From: Malania oleifera
Lineage: Eukaryota; Streptophyta; Magnoliopsida; Santalales; Ximeniaceae
Reading direction: 5' to 3'
Length of the DNA: 64,000 nucleotides
Assembly (NCBI RefSeq): GCF_029873635.1
Contig: NC_080418.1
Location: 15,417,562 to 15,481,561, forward strand
Of this stretch, positions 32,401 to 44,560 are shown in pieces. The notes under the pieces were generated by a model. That model was not told the origin of the DNA, searched no databases, and saw only the letters and a program-made list of their open reading frames with translations. The translations under genes and the position numbers were made by a program. The stretch's first letter is position 1, and each line of letters opens with the position of its first letter.

Positions 32401-33637
32401 TCTGTACCCTTTAGACGGAAGGTGGTTGATTATAGGATTCACAATGCATGCGTCATAAACATTCTGACAATGTAATCAATACCATTTACTTGAACATGTT
32501 ATAGAGAATTAATGAACATGGATAAGAGTTGGATGGATGCTCAGGGTAGGTTTTTGCCAGAATATGTGAAAGGGGTAAATGATTTCATAGAGGTTACTGA
32601 AGAAATAGTGAGTTCCCTTTCCACATTTACTCCGGGTTCCCCAATTCGTTGACGGTGTAGAGTAGAATAAGGTGTCCTTGAAGAATGCCAAAATATAACT
32701 TGAAAAACAGTGATATGGTACATTCACATTCAGTAAAGACTGCGGAATGGAAGATAAAGGTACACAAGATGGGTGTCCACAGTGACAGTTAGAGTTAGAG
32801 CAATGATGATGGGGGGGCGATCGACGATGAGGGGGCCAAATATGTAGGTGTTGATAAACGTTCGGAAGGGTAATTGAAAATGTTAGGTGACTTACAAAGG
32901 CGGATGGCTAGGGGAGACAGAAGAGTCAGTGGCAGTACTGGTGATGAATCTACTTCAATCAGGTACCATACCTTGAGATCATAGTACGTAAAATAAAATT
33001 TGTGAAAACCATTTTGCTAATCTAGTGAGGGATGCATGGGGACCATATATCCAAACTGTAGCAAGTTTTACAAAATTAGAGTTCTTGATAAGTGCTTAAT
33101 GCAAAGATAAATGCAATGGGTTATCTCAGAGCGTATTCAACATGATTTTAAACCATAATAAGGCAGCACTGACTGATGGGTGTGAAATTGAAACACTTTC
33201 AAAGCCTTTTATGGGCAACAACGACATATATGCGTGAAGGTCTTGGTGACACTAAATACATCGCGTGTAGGCACTGACGTGCCCTTTAGGTGAAATGAAA
33301 AGTGAATGAGTGTCAAGAATTGTGGTGAACCGCGGTATACAACTAATCAGAATAAAAGTAAAGATCCCCTAAAAAAAAGTTTTGCGATATGGCCATTAAT
33401 CCTGCGGTGCAACAATTGTAGATGTGCAAACAAAACTGCTACAGAATGCGATGGCTAAAGAGAAAAGTCTTCAAGATGAATTGAAAACCACCCGGAGCCA
33501 TCCATGGGACTCCGAAGCTTGGGAAAAGTTTGCTAAAAATGACCGTAGGTTGCTAGTGATCTCGCAACAAGACTTGGCCTTACTTCAGATGGGATCAATC
33601 CTTTTTTTGTAAAACATGAATCAACCCATACAACATC
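32401..33637 (+). repeat. Error-rich tandem duplicate of the transposase start
   Basis: This stretch repeats 33638-34850 (leader, ATG region MDKSWMDAQGRFLPEYVKGV, and on to the NMNQPIQH-like end). It carries dozens of single-base insertions and deletions, many in homopolymers, with few substitutions. The same pattern continues into the first 150 bases of the next copy (a GGGGTGGGGGG run near 33703-33721), after which the sequence is clean. This looks more like unpolished long-read sequence than natural decay. Confidence 0.75.
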
Positions 33638-33784
33638 TGTACCCTTTAGACGAAGGTGGTTGATGATAGATTCACAATGCCTGCGTCATAAACATTTCAG
33701 GGGTGGGGGGTGGGGGGGGGGGGAAATGGCGGGCACCAATGTCTCAATACCATTTACTTGAAACATGTTATAGAGATGATCAAC

Positions 33785-36700
33785 ATGTATAAGAGTTGGA
33801 TGGATGCTCAGGGTAGGTTTTTGCCAGAATATGTGAAAGGGGTAAATGATTTCATAGAGTTCATGCATCCTCGTGCTGACGGTGCTAGTAGAATAAGGTG
33901 TCCTTGCAAGAAATGCCAAAATATAACATTCAAACACATTGATCTGGTCCATTCACATTCATTAGACTTCGGAATGGAGAAAAGGTACACAAGATGGGTG
34001 TTCCACAGTGAAGTTTACGCAGTTCAGAGCAATGATGATGACGATGAAGATGAGGGGGCAAATATAGTAGGTGGTGATACACGTTCGGAAGGGTTAATTG
34101 AAATGTTAGGTGACTTACAAAGGGGGATTGCAGTGGAGACAGAAGACGTCAGTGTGTCATGTACTGGTGATGAATCTACTTCAATAGGTACCATACCTTG
34201 CGATCATAGTACGTTAAATCAATTTGTTAAACCATTTGCTAATCTCGTGAGGGATGCATGGGTGCCCCTATATCCAAACTGTAGAAAGTTTTCAAAATTA
34301 GAGTTCTTGATAAAGTTGCTTCATGCAAAGACAATGCATGGGTTATCTCAGAGCGTATTCAACATGCATTTAAACCTCATTAAGGCAGCACTGCCTGATG
34401 GTGAAACACTTTCAAAGTCCTTTTATGAGGCAAAGACATATATGCGTGAATTGGGTCTTGGTTACACTACAATACATGCGTGTAGGCATGATTGTGCACC
34501 CTTTTATGGTGAACATGAAAACGTGAATGAGTGTCCAGAATGTGGTGAACCGAGGTATACAACTAATCAGAATAAAAGTAAAAGTATCCCCTAAAAAGTT
34601 TTGCGATATTGTCCATTAATCCTGCGGTTGCAACAATTGTATATGTGCAAAAAACTGCTACAGATATGAGATGGCATAAAGAGAAACGTCTTCAAGATGA
34701 AAACACCCGTAGCCATCCAGCGGACTCCGAAGCTTGGGACAAGTTTGATAAAATGCATCCGTGGTTTGCTAGTGATCCTCGCAACATTAGACTTGGCCTT
34801 ACTTCAGATGGGTTCAATCCTTTTGGTAACATGAACAACCCATACAACATGTGGCTAGTTATGATGATGCCATACAATATGCCGCCATGGCGATGCATGA
34901 AAGAACCCTTCATTTATATGTCTCTGCTTATTCCTGGACCGAGGGCACCTGGTAATGATATTGACGTTTACTTGAGGCCATTAATTGATGAGTTGAAAGA
35001 ACTATGGGAAAAAGGTGTGGAGACATTTGATGTGCAAACCAGGACAACATTTTGAATGCATGAAGTACTTTTGTGGACAATTAATGATTTCCCCGCCTAT
35101 GGCAATCTATCGGGCTAGAGCACAAAAGGTTACTTAGCATGCCCAGTGTGTAATAAGGATGCTGGGTCCTTATCCTTAAAGCATGGACGCAAGTTATGTT
35201 TTATGTGTCATCATCGTTTTTTACGTCCTAGACATCCTTGGAGGACTCGTGGTGTCCGAAGCTTTAATGGAAAGCCTGAATGGAGGTTGCAACCAAACCG
35301 ACTAAGTGGTGAAGAGATATTAAACCAACTCAGGTTGATCGGAGATATGAAATTTGGGAAATCACCTAGCAGTAAAGGAAACGTTTTGAGTGGGAGTTAA
35401 ATTGGACAAAGAGAAGCATCTTCTTCGAGTTGTCATACTGGAAAGATCTTCCACTATGCCACAACCTATATGTCAGGCACATCGATAAGAACATTTGTGA
35501 GAATGTCATTTGTACATTGTTGGATATAAATGGGAAGACAAAGGACAACGCAAATGCTCGTTGGGATATGGAAGATATGGGAATATGGCCTGAGTTGCAT
35601 CTGATTCGTGATGGGGACAAACTTCTCATGCCATCTGCCTGTTACACATTTTCGAAAGATGAGAAGAATAATCTCTTCGAATGGTTGAAATCAGTGAAGT
35701 TCCTTGATAGATATGCATCGAACATATCTCGATGCATAAGCACAAGGGAAGGGAAGATGTTAGGAATGAAAAGTGATGACTGTCACATCCTTTTGCAATG
35801 AGTTCTACCCATTTTCCTTCGTGGACACTTGACCGAAGATGTTCACTCGGTGCTGATTGAAATGGGGATCTTCTTTCGACAGTTGTGCTCCAAGAAATTG
35901 AGCGTAAACGTACTTGAACGGTTAGCGGAGGACATTGTGATCATACTATGGAAGTTGGAGAAAATATTTCCGCTAGCATCTTCGATGTGATGGTCCACTT
36001 AGCTGTCCATTTACCAATGGAGGCCATAATTAGAGGACCGATCCAATATCGTTGGATGTATCCTATTGAGAGGTACATTATAAAGTCCTACAACGTTCTC
36101 ATGATTTCCTTGTTTTTTTCTTTTTTTTTGTGTGTACAACTCACTAATGCTGTGTAAATTGCACATGTTTTTATCCACTTTGAAGGGGTATGTGCGCAAT
36201 AAGGCACGACCGGAAGGTTCAATCATTAAGGTATACATTGATAGTGAATGTCTTGCATTTTGCTCAATGTATCTGCATAATATTGAAACAAAGTTCACTC
36301 GTGAGGAGCGAAATGCAGACGTTCATGCTATTAATGCCGAAGATGAAGAACTGAGGAGCTTAATATTTTGAGGAAATATCCGGCCGTTTGGTGCACGGGT
36401 TTACGATTTCATTGATATGGACGACCTACGAAAGGCATATTTTTACGTCCTCAATAATTGTGATGAAATTATTCCATATATTGAGTACGTGGTTCAAAAC
36501 TTCCGACTTCGAATTGTATTTACATATGCATATATACTTAGTTGACATTAACATGTACTATTGTTGCATATAGTGAACATAAAGCTGAACTTTTTGATCA
36601 AAATGAAAGGAATGTTGACGAAAGACATAAGAAGGAATTTGTCAATTGGTTTGGGTGCCGTGTAAGTAACAACTACTGCCTGAGTTCGCTACGATGTACA

Positions 36701-37520
36701 TTTTCGATATTGATGGTTTACTCATCTAAAGTCCTTTGTAATTAATAGATGAAAGTCATGTATTATAATAAAGAAGCAACAGCAAGTAAAGATTTGTACG
36801 CGTTGGCATGTGGCCCCGATCAACGAGTTAACCGCTACAGCGGTTCCATTGTCAATGGCTTACACTTTCATACCAAGTCCCTCGAACTGCATAGAAGAAC
36901 CCAAAATTGTGGTGTTGCGATGCTAGGAAATTGACTACTTTGGTGTGTTGGATGATGTTATAGAGCTTCACTATGGAGCTAACAGACTTGTCCACATCTT
37001 CAAGTGTACTTGGTGGGACATTAGCAATAAAAATAGTGGGATAAATACGGATGCCTACTTTACTAGTGTCAATTTCAGTAAAACATGGTATCAAAATGAC
37101 CCTTTTGTGCTTGCGACGCAGGCAGAACAAGTGTTATACCTTAGGGATACAAAATTAAAGGGTGAATGGCATGTGGCCTAAAAAATTCCTCCTCAAAGTT
37201 TGTATGATATTACAAAAGTCGTAGATGGGGAGAAGAGTGTCAGCGATGATGCTTTCCAAGAAGATCAGCCATCTGATCCTGTAGCAATGCAATAAGCTAT
37301 CAATGTTGCCGATGAAGGTGTCGATCTTATACCAATAAATAGGGTTGGTGCCACGGCAGAAGCCGTAGGAACTGCTGACATTAGAATTGAACCCTCTATA
37401 CATGTTGACTTTATTGATAGTGATGAAATTGATGGGGAAGATGAAACTATGGTTGAGTACTGCAGAGAAGAGGAAGACACTCTAGAAAGTGAGGACGATA
37501 CTAATATTGAGTACGAGTAG
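33785..37520 (+). pseudogene. CACTA-1 transposase (TNPD/Transposase_21 type)
   Basis: It would cut the transposon ends in the nucleus. The transposase-associated domain is first (KSWMDAQGRFLPEYVKGVND, CPCKKCQN). The Transposase_21 domain follows: LLHAKTMHGLSQSVFNMHL, NDIDVYLRPLIDELKELW, TINDFPAYGNLSG, KGYLACPVCNKD, LCHNLYVRHIDKNIC. Then come DUF4218-like (GPIQYRWMYPIER, KARPEGSI) and DUF4216-like (YALACGPDQRVNRYS, FKCTWWDISNK) segments and an acidic tail ending at 37520. Breaks: a stop at the IP*KVLR site near 34594, a one-base loss near 34650, shifts near 35385 and 35945, further stops, and a damaged splice acceptor near 36165. The intact-frame counterpart at 59923 guided this reading. Confidence 0.85.
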
Positions 37521-38836
37521 GGGGTAAGCGTGTTATGTCACCGTGTATTTGACATGTGAGAACAAGTGAAAATATATTTACTATGCATCCATCTAATATC
37601 CAATCTTCTTATATTTACTTGTGAACTATTTTGTAGACATGGCCCCAGGAGGTCGCCGCCCCTTACTTCAGTCTAGGCTATCGACGACATCATCCCACGA
37701 AGATGATGGGTCATCATCGAGAGCAACGGAGCATGTTAGGGCTGATGCGGCACCATCTGAGCCCTCGGGACCCCAGCTCGACATCAATACATCAGTTGGG
37801 GATCAAGCCCAGGGTGACTTGCCGTCCATAATCAGCAGCGTTGGTAAAGTTATACGTATTTGATTTAGAATAATATATTTACTATCATTTCATGCGTATT
37901 TGTTCTTTAACTGTTCTTTCAGCATCGATCTCTATGACGCATACAAGTGTAGGCCACGGTGCAGCGAAGAACGTTGTGTTAAAGAAGCACCTAGAAAGGA
38001 CTAGGCAGCGGATCCGTATCGACATTCCTCCAGGCTTTATGGCCCCACTTGACGATTGGTGCACAGCCTGGTCACGGGAGCTTGGGATTATATGTCACCA
38101 ATATGCTCCAGTCACTTGCTTCACTTGGCCAAAGGTGATGGAGGCTCAGTGCTTGGTTCTATATGAGCCCATCTTGGTAAGTACCCTAAAAAATTTCTTT
38201 CACTTTTAATATATTACACTAAAGATTCTCTAACATTAAAAAATATATTTCATATGCAGGAAGAGTTTGATATGAACATTTTCATCGCATACCATGTGAA
38301 AAAGGCGCTGAACACGCTGCTGTGCTCTCGGTTTAAGACCTATTGTTGCAAAATGCGCAATCATTTTAGGGAGATGGGAGATTAGGCAGAAGCGTACCCA
38401 TATGATAAGATCTCTCTAGAGGATTGGCGAGTGGTGTGTTGCCATTTTTGCGACCTTAACTATCAGGTGATGTGTTTCTATTAATTACAATAACTACTTT
38501 TTCATATTTATGTGAATAATAAGAAGTGATTACATCTATTTTGTAGGCTATCTGTGAGAAAAATGCTGCGAATCGCAACAAACTAGATACGATGCATTGT
38601 GGTGGCTCGAAATTGTTCGTCAATCATCGAAAGGTAATTGCTACGAAATATCTGACCATCACTTGACAAGTGTTATTTATATTGACACCGCCGAATTCAT
38701 ATTAATGAACTTTTATATGATAATGTAGCATGATCCCGTCACTGGCGACCTGGAGTCGAGGCCAGATCTGTATTAGAGAACACATTAGAGGACATCGGGG
38801 GAGTGGTGCCAGGGTGTGCAGATGAAACATGTAAGT

Positions 38837-39042
38837 TGTAGTAACCGGGGAAAAAAAAGTAAAATATATATATATATATATAATAAAATAATAATAATAA
38901 TAATAAAATTTAAAAAATGAATAGTATTGTAAGGAAATATATATATATATAAGTAAGTTATTATGATATATATGTAATATATAAAAAGTTGTACAAGCTT
39001 CTCCAAGAAGCTTTGCTTCAATTAGTAATTAAATTATTATAA

Positions 39043-39089
<47 letters not shown>

Positions 39090-41208
39090 GTAAAAGATTC
39101 GCAAAGAAGCTTTGCTTCAAGTAGTAAATTATTATAATATTAATATATATATATATATATATATCTATATATATATATTGTACAAGCCTCCTTAGGAAGC
39201 CCCATTGTTCTCTCTCTCTCTCTCCTACAACTCTCTCTCTCTCTCTTCGATTCCGGGCCAGTTTTACGCCGGATCGACAATCCGAAGTCACCGCGACGCT
39301 CCTAGCGAGATTCTCTACAAGTCTGCTGGAGCGGATCATCAAGGAAACGAAGTTAGATTTCATCCTAAATCTAGAGTAAGGCTTTTTACTCAATATTCGG
39401 ATTTATGACAGTTGAGAAAAGTGTTATATGCTTAGAAATACTGAACTTTAATATTGGGAATTTCCATTTCCAGGGGTGTTGAATTTGGAACGTTGGGAAT
39501 CATCCTTAAGTTGAGGTAAGGCTTTTAAGCTGAATTTGACTTAACGGTAGTTATAAGAAATGTTATGCACGTAGAAATATTGAAGTTTAATACTGAGAGT
39601 TTTCGTTTTCAGGGTGTTGAGTTAGGAACCCTGCGGGTGCAGGAAAGATTTTCTTAGGAGCTTTGCAGTAGTCAGGTAAGGGAATAAACTAAGCTAGTTT
39701 TGTTTTTAGAAAATGTATGTAAATATATTTAGCATCTGATTTGCAGAAAATGTATATATATGTTTTATATTTGCAAAATACTGTGAAATTGATCGTATGA
39801 TTGAATATGTGAAAAGCCATTTGTGTGGCATGAGTATAAAATGTATGAGATACTGTTTCTGGAAATGTGAATGATATGGATTTTTATGATGGAAAACCAG
39901 CCTACAGCCCGAGATTTTTATATGATTTGCTGGCGTACGGGCCGTGCTATGTGGATATGATTTGCCGGCGTACGGGCCGTGCCATATGGATATGATTTGC
40001 CGGTGTATGGGCCGTGCTATGTGGATATGATTTGCCGGCGTACGGGCCATGCTATATGGATATGATTTGCCGGTGTACGGGCTGTGCTATATGGATGTGA
40101 TTTTCTAGCATACGGGCTGTGCTATGATTTGCCGGCATACGGGCCGAACTATGATGAAATATGTAATATTGGCGTACGAGCCGATGATTTTCATAATATA
40201 TGTATATATGCAAAATGATATGATTAATCTATTAATTAACGATATGAGATATCCCTGTATCATAGTTTTAACATATGTTATATAGTATCAGAACCTGGTT
40301 GGCTTGGTCTAGGCTAGCACTTGCATGGTACCGTTGCTATGTGTCCATGGTCTTCGTGATCATGATATTTGTGTTAACGCCGCTGTACAGAGTGGTGTGA
40401 GATTGGATGGTCGATGTGGTTTATAAGAAGTGTGCTGATCGCCCCTGGTGTACGGACTAGGTCTGGCAGACCCATCAGACCTACAAACTACTACTTGACT
40501 TGGCAGTGGTCAGCCAACCATTGTCAGGTCCCACCTTCGGGCCACACAACCCAGTCATATGGGGGTAATACATGACAACAGCCAGCTAACCTTCTAGAAA
40601 TGTTTTATGTTATTATTATTATTATTATGAGATGAAATATGATTATGAAAAATGTAATATGTTCTGCCATGTTTTGATGGTATATGTATGTTTTCCCAGA
40701 TTTGATAAACAGTACTGAACATATTATGTATGATTTATGTTGATCACAGAATACTCATGTTGCCACACATTAGTATTAGTTTATTTCCCTTACTGAGAGG
40801 TGTCTCACCTCTAAATCTTATAAACTTTTCAGGAGCCCCTGATAGGAGAGCGGGAAAAGCCCTTCTGATCTAGAGTGGTTTATCTGCCCTTTTTGAAGGG
40901 TAAGTTTTTGGTAGGGATAGTATGGTTTTGTGGGAATTGTCCCTATATTTCATTTTTTGGGATGTATATATGGAAGTACAGTGATTGTAGTAACTCCGGT
41001 ACATTGTGATGTATGATATGATGGTATGTATATGATTGTATATTTTCTGCTGCTTAGGCTTCCGTTTTGTGCTCTGATGTATCCTTGGTACCCACGGGTT
41101 TAGGTGGATTGTGACCTGCTGAGCTAGAATATGAGATGTGTGGTATTGATTTTATGATGATATTATTATAAAAAAAAATAATATGTGGAAAATGAGCAGG
41201 TCGTGACC
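38837..41208 (+). repeat. 5' LTR of the nested Tekay element
   Basis: About 2.37 kb from TGTAGTAACCGGGG to 'ggtcgtgac'. It contains three repeats of an 'aagctttgcttcaa' hairpin followed by ATATAT runs (about 38990-39180), CT tracts, a leader with 'gccggatcgacaatccga', a minisatellite (39900-40200) and the block at 40310-40570 shared with the other Tekay-like LTRs. The exact 3' edge is uncertain by a few bases. Confidence 0.75.
39895..40200 (+). repeat. Minisatellite of GCCGGCGTACGGGCC units in the Tekay LTR
   Basis: About eight units of 36-38 bp built on 'gatttgccggcgtacgggcc' plus 'gtgctatatggatat', with a few shorter end units. The core is partly palindromic. Confidence 0.85.
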
Positions 41209-41211
41209 GCT

Positions 41212-41224
41212 TGGTATCAGAGCC
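41212..41224 (+). promoter_or_regulatory. Primer-binding site (initiator tRNA-Met) of the nested Tekay element
   Basis: TGGTATCAGAGCC, followed by the same leader as element A at 8220. Confidence 0.9.
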
Positions 41225-41512
41225 TAGGTTGCTAGGTTCTGTAGACTTTAGAGTGCAGCAGAGACAATACCAGAGTTTAGGAAATGATTTGAGGTTTTGT
41301 TATACAGTTTAGAAGTAGGACTTCCGGGGTAGTTTCTGTGTTTTTCCTGGGGTGACGATTTCAGGAAAACCATAGTAAGCTATTGTCGGGTTGTGTTCCT
41401 AGAATGTAGGACTAGGGATTAGAAATGAGTTAGAAATGTTGAGATAAGTGGTGAGGATAGGTGAGTAAATTATAAGGATAGGATTACTGAATTGCAATTG
41501 TTATTTTTCAGG

Positions 41513-42612
41513 ATGGATCAAGAAGGAAATAGTGCCCATGTGAGTGGCAGTGATGGAGCAGGACCATTAGGTGCAGCTAGGACCGACTTTGACGCGGTAT
41601 TACGTAGCGTGGTTCAGTAGGTTATGGCTAAGATCGTTTGGAGTTTGAGGGAGCAGAGTGGTCCATCTGTAGGCCAAGGGTGCACCATAGAGAAGTTCAC
41701 GAAGATGAAGCCTCCAACGTTCTCAGGCGGAGTTGATCCTGTAGCCACTGAGAACTGGATGCAGGAGACCGAGAAAATATTGACTGTACTGCAGTGTACT
41801 GAGGAATAGAGGGTCCTCTTTGCCACCTATAGATTGACAGGAGAGGCTGAGAGGTGGCGGACTACGGTGAGACTATTGGAGCAGCAGAGGGTGACTCCGA
41901 TAGCTATGACATGGGACCGGTTTAAAGATTTATTCTTTGATAGGTATTTTCTAGCTACTGTGAGGGAGGCTAAGGTAGAAGAGTTCCTGAGTCTGAAGCA
42001 GGGACAGCTATCTATCCAGCAGTATGTAGCACGTTTTATCGAGCTCTCTCGTTTCGCCCCATACATTGTTCCTGATGAGGTGAAGAAGGCGAGACAGTTT
42101 GAGAGAGGCTTGAGGCGGAGTATATTCAAGCAGGTAGTGGTGCTGCGGATCCAGGACTTTGCTGAGTTAGTTGACAGGGCAGCCTTGGCAGAGGTTGGTG
42201 AGCGTCTTGATGCAGAGGAGTTGATGCAAAGGAGCAGGGACAGAGGAAGAGATCTGCATCTACTGGCTACCAGCAGGGTCATAGACCGGGCCAGTGGAGG
42301 AGAGGAAATCATGGCAGAGGGTGGAGGCAGGAGACGGGAGGACGCGAGGTGTAGACAAGGTAGGGCCCTCCAGTCTGTCAGACATGTGGTAGGAGGCACT
42401 GGGGAGAGTGTCGAGCTGGTGGTGTAGTGTGCTATCGTTGCTATAGATCGGGGCATATAGTGCGAGATTGTCATACCCCACCAGATGCAACACCGGTGTG
42501 CTATCGCTGCGATAGATCGGGGCACGTGGTACGAGACTGCCCTACTCCACCCGATGTAGTTCTAGCTCCTAGACCATACCGGGGAGGTTATCAAGCGCCA
42601 CGTGGGGGCTAG
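41513..42612 (+). pseudogene. Tekay gag with two zinc knuckles
   Basis: Starts MDQEGNSAHVSGSDGAGP. The capsid core (FATYRLTGEAERWRTTVRLL, FFDRYFLATVREAKVEEFL, GQLSIQQYVARFIELSRFAP) is open from 41834 to 42427, with stops at about 41618 and 41807 before it. A frameshift in the hinge separates the nucleocapsid, which has two complete CX2CX4HX4C knuckles, CYRCYRSGHIVRDC and CYRCDRSGHVVRDC. They are encoded by a roughly 69-bp tandem duplication (about 42427-42565). Confidence 0.85.
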
Positions 42613-42636
42613 TAGAGGAATACGGCTCCATTCAGA

Positions 42637-43121
42637 GTGTTTACTTTGATGCCGGGTGAGGCTGAGATGGCGGGTGACGTGGTGAAAGGTATGGTTGTTA
42701 TGTTTTCTTTTAAAGTTATTGCATTATTTGATTCAGGAGCTACACATTCGTTTGTATCCTTGGGGTGTATTAGATTATGTGGGGCTGAAACACAACTGTT
42801 AGATGTTGAATTGTTGGTATCTACACCGATTAGGTCAGTAGTAAGGTGTAATAAGGTGCTTCGAGGTTGTCCAGTTGATATTCAAGGGAAGGCTTTGTCT
42901 GTCGATTTGATAGTACTAGACATGCACGGGTTTAATGTTATATTTGGTATGGATTGACTAGCAGCTAATTTTTACAGCATAGATTGCCGTGCATGAGAAG
43001 TGATATTCAGATCTCCGAAGGAAGCAGAATTTAAGTTCGTAGGGTCACAAGTACATCCTCGCCTCAGCTAGTTTCAGCTATTCAGGCCAGAAGACTGCTG
43101 CTGAGTGGGTGTTAGGGGTTT
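42637..43121 (+). pseudogene. Tekay aspartic protease
   Basis: Reads TLMPGEAEMAGDVVKG then ALFDSGATHSFVS, with an intact catalytic motif, and LDMHGFNVIFGMD, after which a stop replaces Trp. The linker to RT (SAIQARRLLLSG-like) follows with a stop. Confidence 0.85.
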
Positions 43122-43930
43122 GTGGTTGTGGTGAAAGAGATGTCAAAAAATGAATTGAAACTTGCTAGCATGCCTGTAGTAAAGGAGTTTACAGATGTTT
43201 TTCTAGATGAGTTACCAGGCTTGCCACCCGATCGAGAGGTAGATTTTTCTATAGATCTACTTCCAGGTACATCGCCTATTTCCAAAGTACCTATTCGAAT
43301 GGCGCTAGTAGAGTTGGAAAAATTAAAAAATTAGTTGCAAGATCTGCTTGATAAGGGCTTCATACGACCTAGTGTATCTCTGTGGGGAGCTCCGGTGTTA
43401 TTTGTGAAGAAGAAAGACGAGACTATGAGGATGTGTATAGACTACAAGAAAATTAATAGTGTAACAATCAAGAACAAGTATCCTCTGCCCCGTATTGACG
43501 ATTTGTTTGACCAGCTCCAGGGTACATGGGTGTATTCGAACATTGACCTTAGATCCAGATACCATTAGGTGAAAGTGAAAGCAGAAGACATCTCGAAGAT
43601 GGCCTTCAAGACCCGGTACGTGCATTACAAGTTTCTCGTTATGCCGTTTGGATTGACAAATGCTGCTGCGGTATTTATGGACTTGATGAATAGAGTCTTT
43701 CACTGATACTTAGACCAGTTTGTTGTTATTTTTATTGATGATGTACTGGTCTATTCGAGGAGCTATGAGAAGGATGAGATGCACCTGAGGCAAGTTTTAC
43801 AGACACTTCGGGAAAAGAAGTTGTACGCCAAGTTCAGTAAATGTGAATTTTGGCTTAAGAAGGTCGTATTCTTGGGGCATGTTATATCTAGAGATGGTAT
43901 TTCTATGGATCCTTGCAAGATTGAGGCATA
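43122..43930 (+). pseudogene. Tekay reverse transcriptase
   Basis: Reads [60 protein letters not shown] and [15 protein letters not shown]. The FIDD active site is intact and [13 protein letters not shown] follows. Stops occur after KLKN, at RYH* (normally Gln) and at VFH*. Several are one substitution from the expected codon. Confidence 0.87.
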
Positions 43931-44560
43931 GTGAATTGGGCTTGACCGAGAAATGTCTAGGAGATCAGGAGTTTCTTGGGACTAACTGGATATTACCATC
44001 ATTTCGTTGAGGGATTCTCAGCTTTGTTAGGACCCTTGACATGACTGACGAGGAAGAATGTTAGATTTGAGTGGGACGACTGCTGTAAGCAGAGTTTTCA
44101 AGAGCTAAAGCAGAGGTTAGTCACAACACCAGTTTTGGTTATCCCATTTGGGGGAGAGGGGTATGTCATTTATAGTGATGTGTCCTTGAAAGGAGTTGAC
44201 TGTGTATTGATGTAGCATGGCAGGATAGTTACATATGCTTCCAAGCAGTTGAAAGAATATGAGAAGAACTACCCTGCACATGATCTTGAATTGGCTACAG
44301 TAGTACACGAGTTGAAAATTTGGAGGCATTACCTGTATGGCGAGCAGTGTGAGATTTTCTCCGACCATAAGAGCTTAAAGTATTTTTTCACGCAAAAGGA
44401 ATTGAATATGAGGCAGAGAAGGTGGTTGAGTTGATTAAGAATTTTGATTGTACCATCACTTATCACCCAGGGAAAGCGAACATGGTAGCTGATGTGTTGA
44501 GCAGGAAATTCAAGGAGCCAGTGTTGGCGGCTATGGGGATCCAGCATCTGATCATGATGG
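43931..44560 (+). pseudogene. Tekay RNase H
   Basis: After a shifted stretch (43931-44215) the frame reads [60 protein letters not shown] and YHPGKANMVADVLSRKF, typical Ty3 RNase H ending. One frameshift lies near 44430. Confidence 0.85.
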
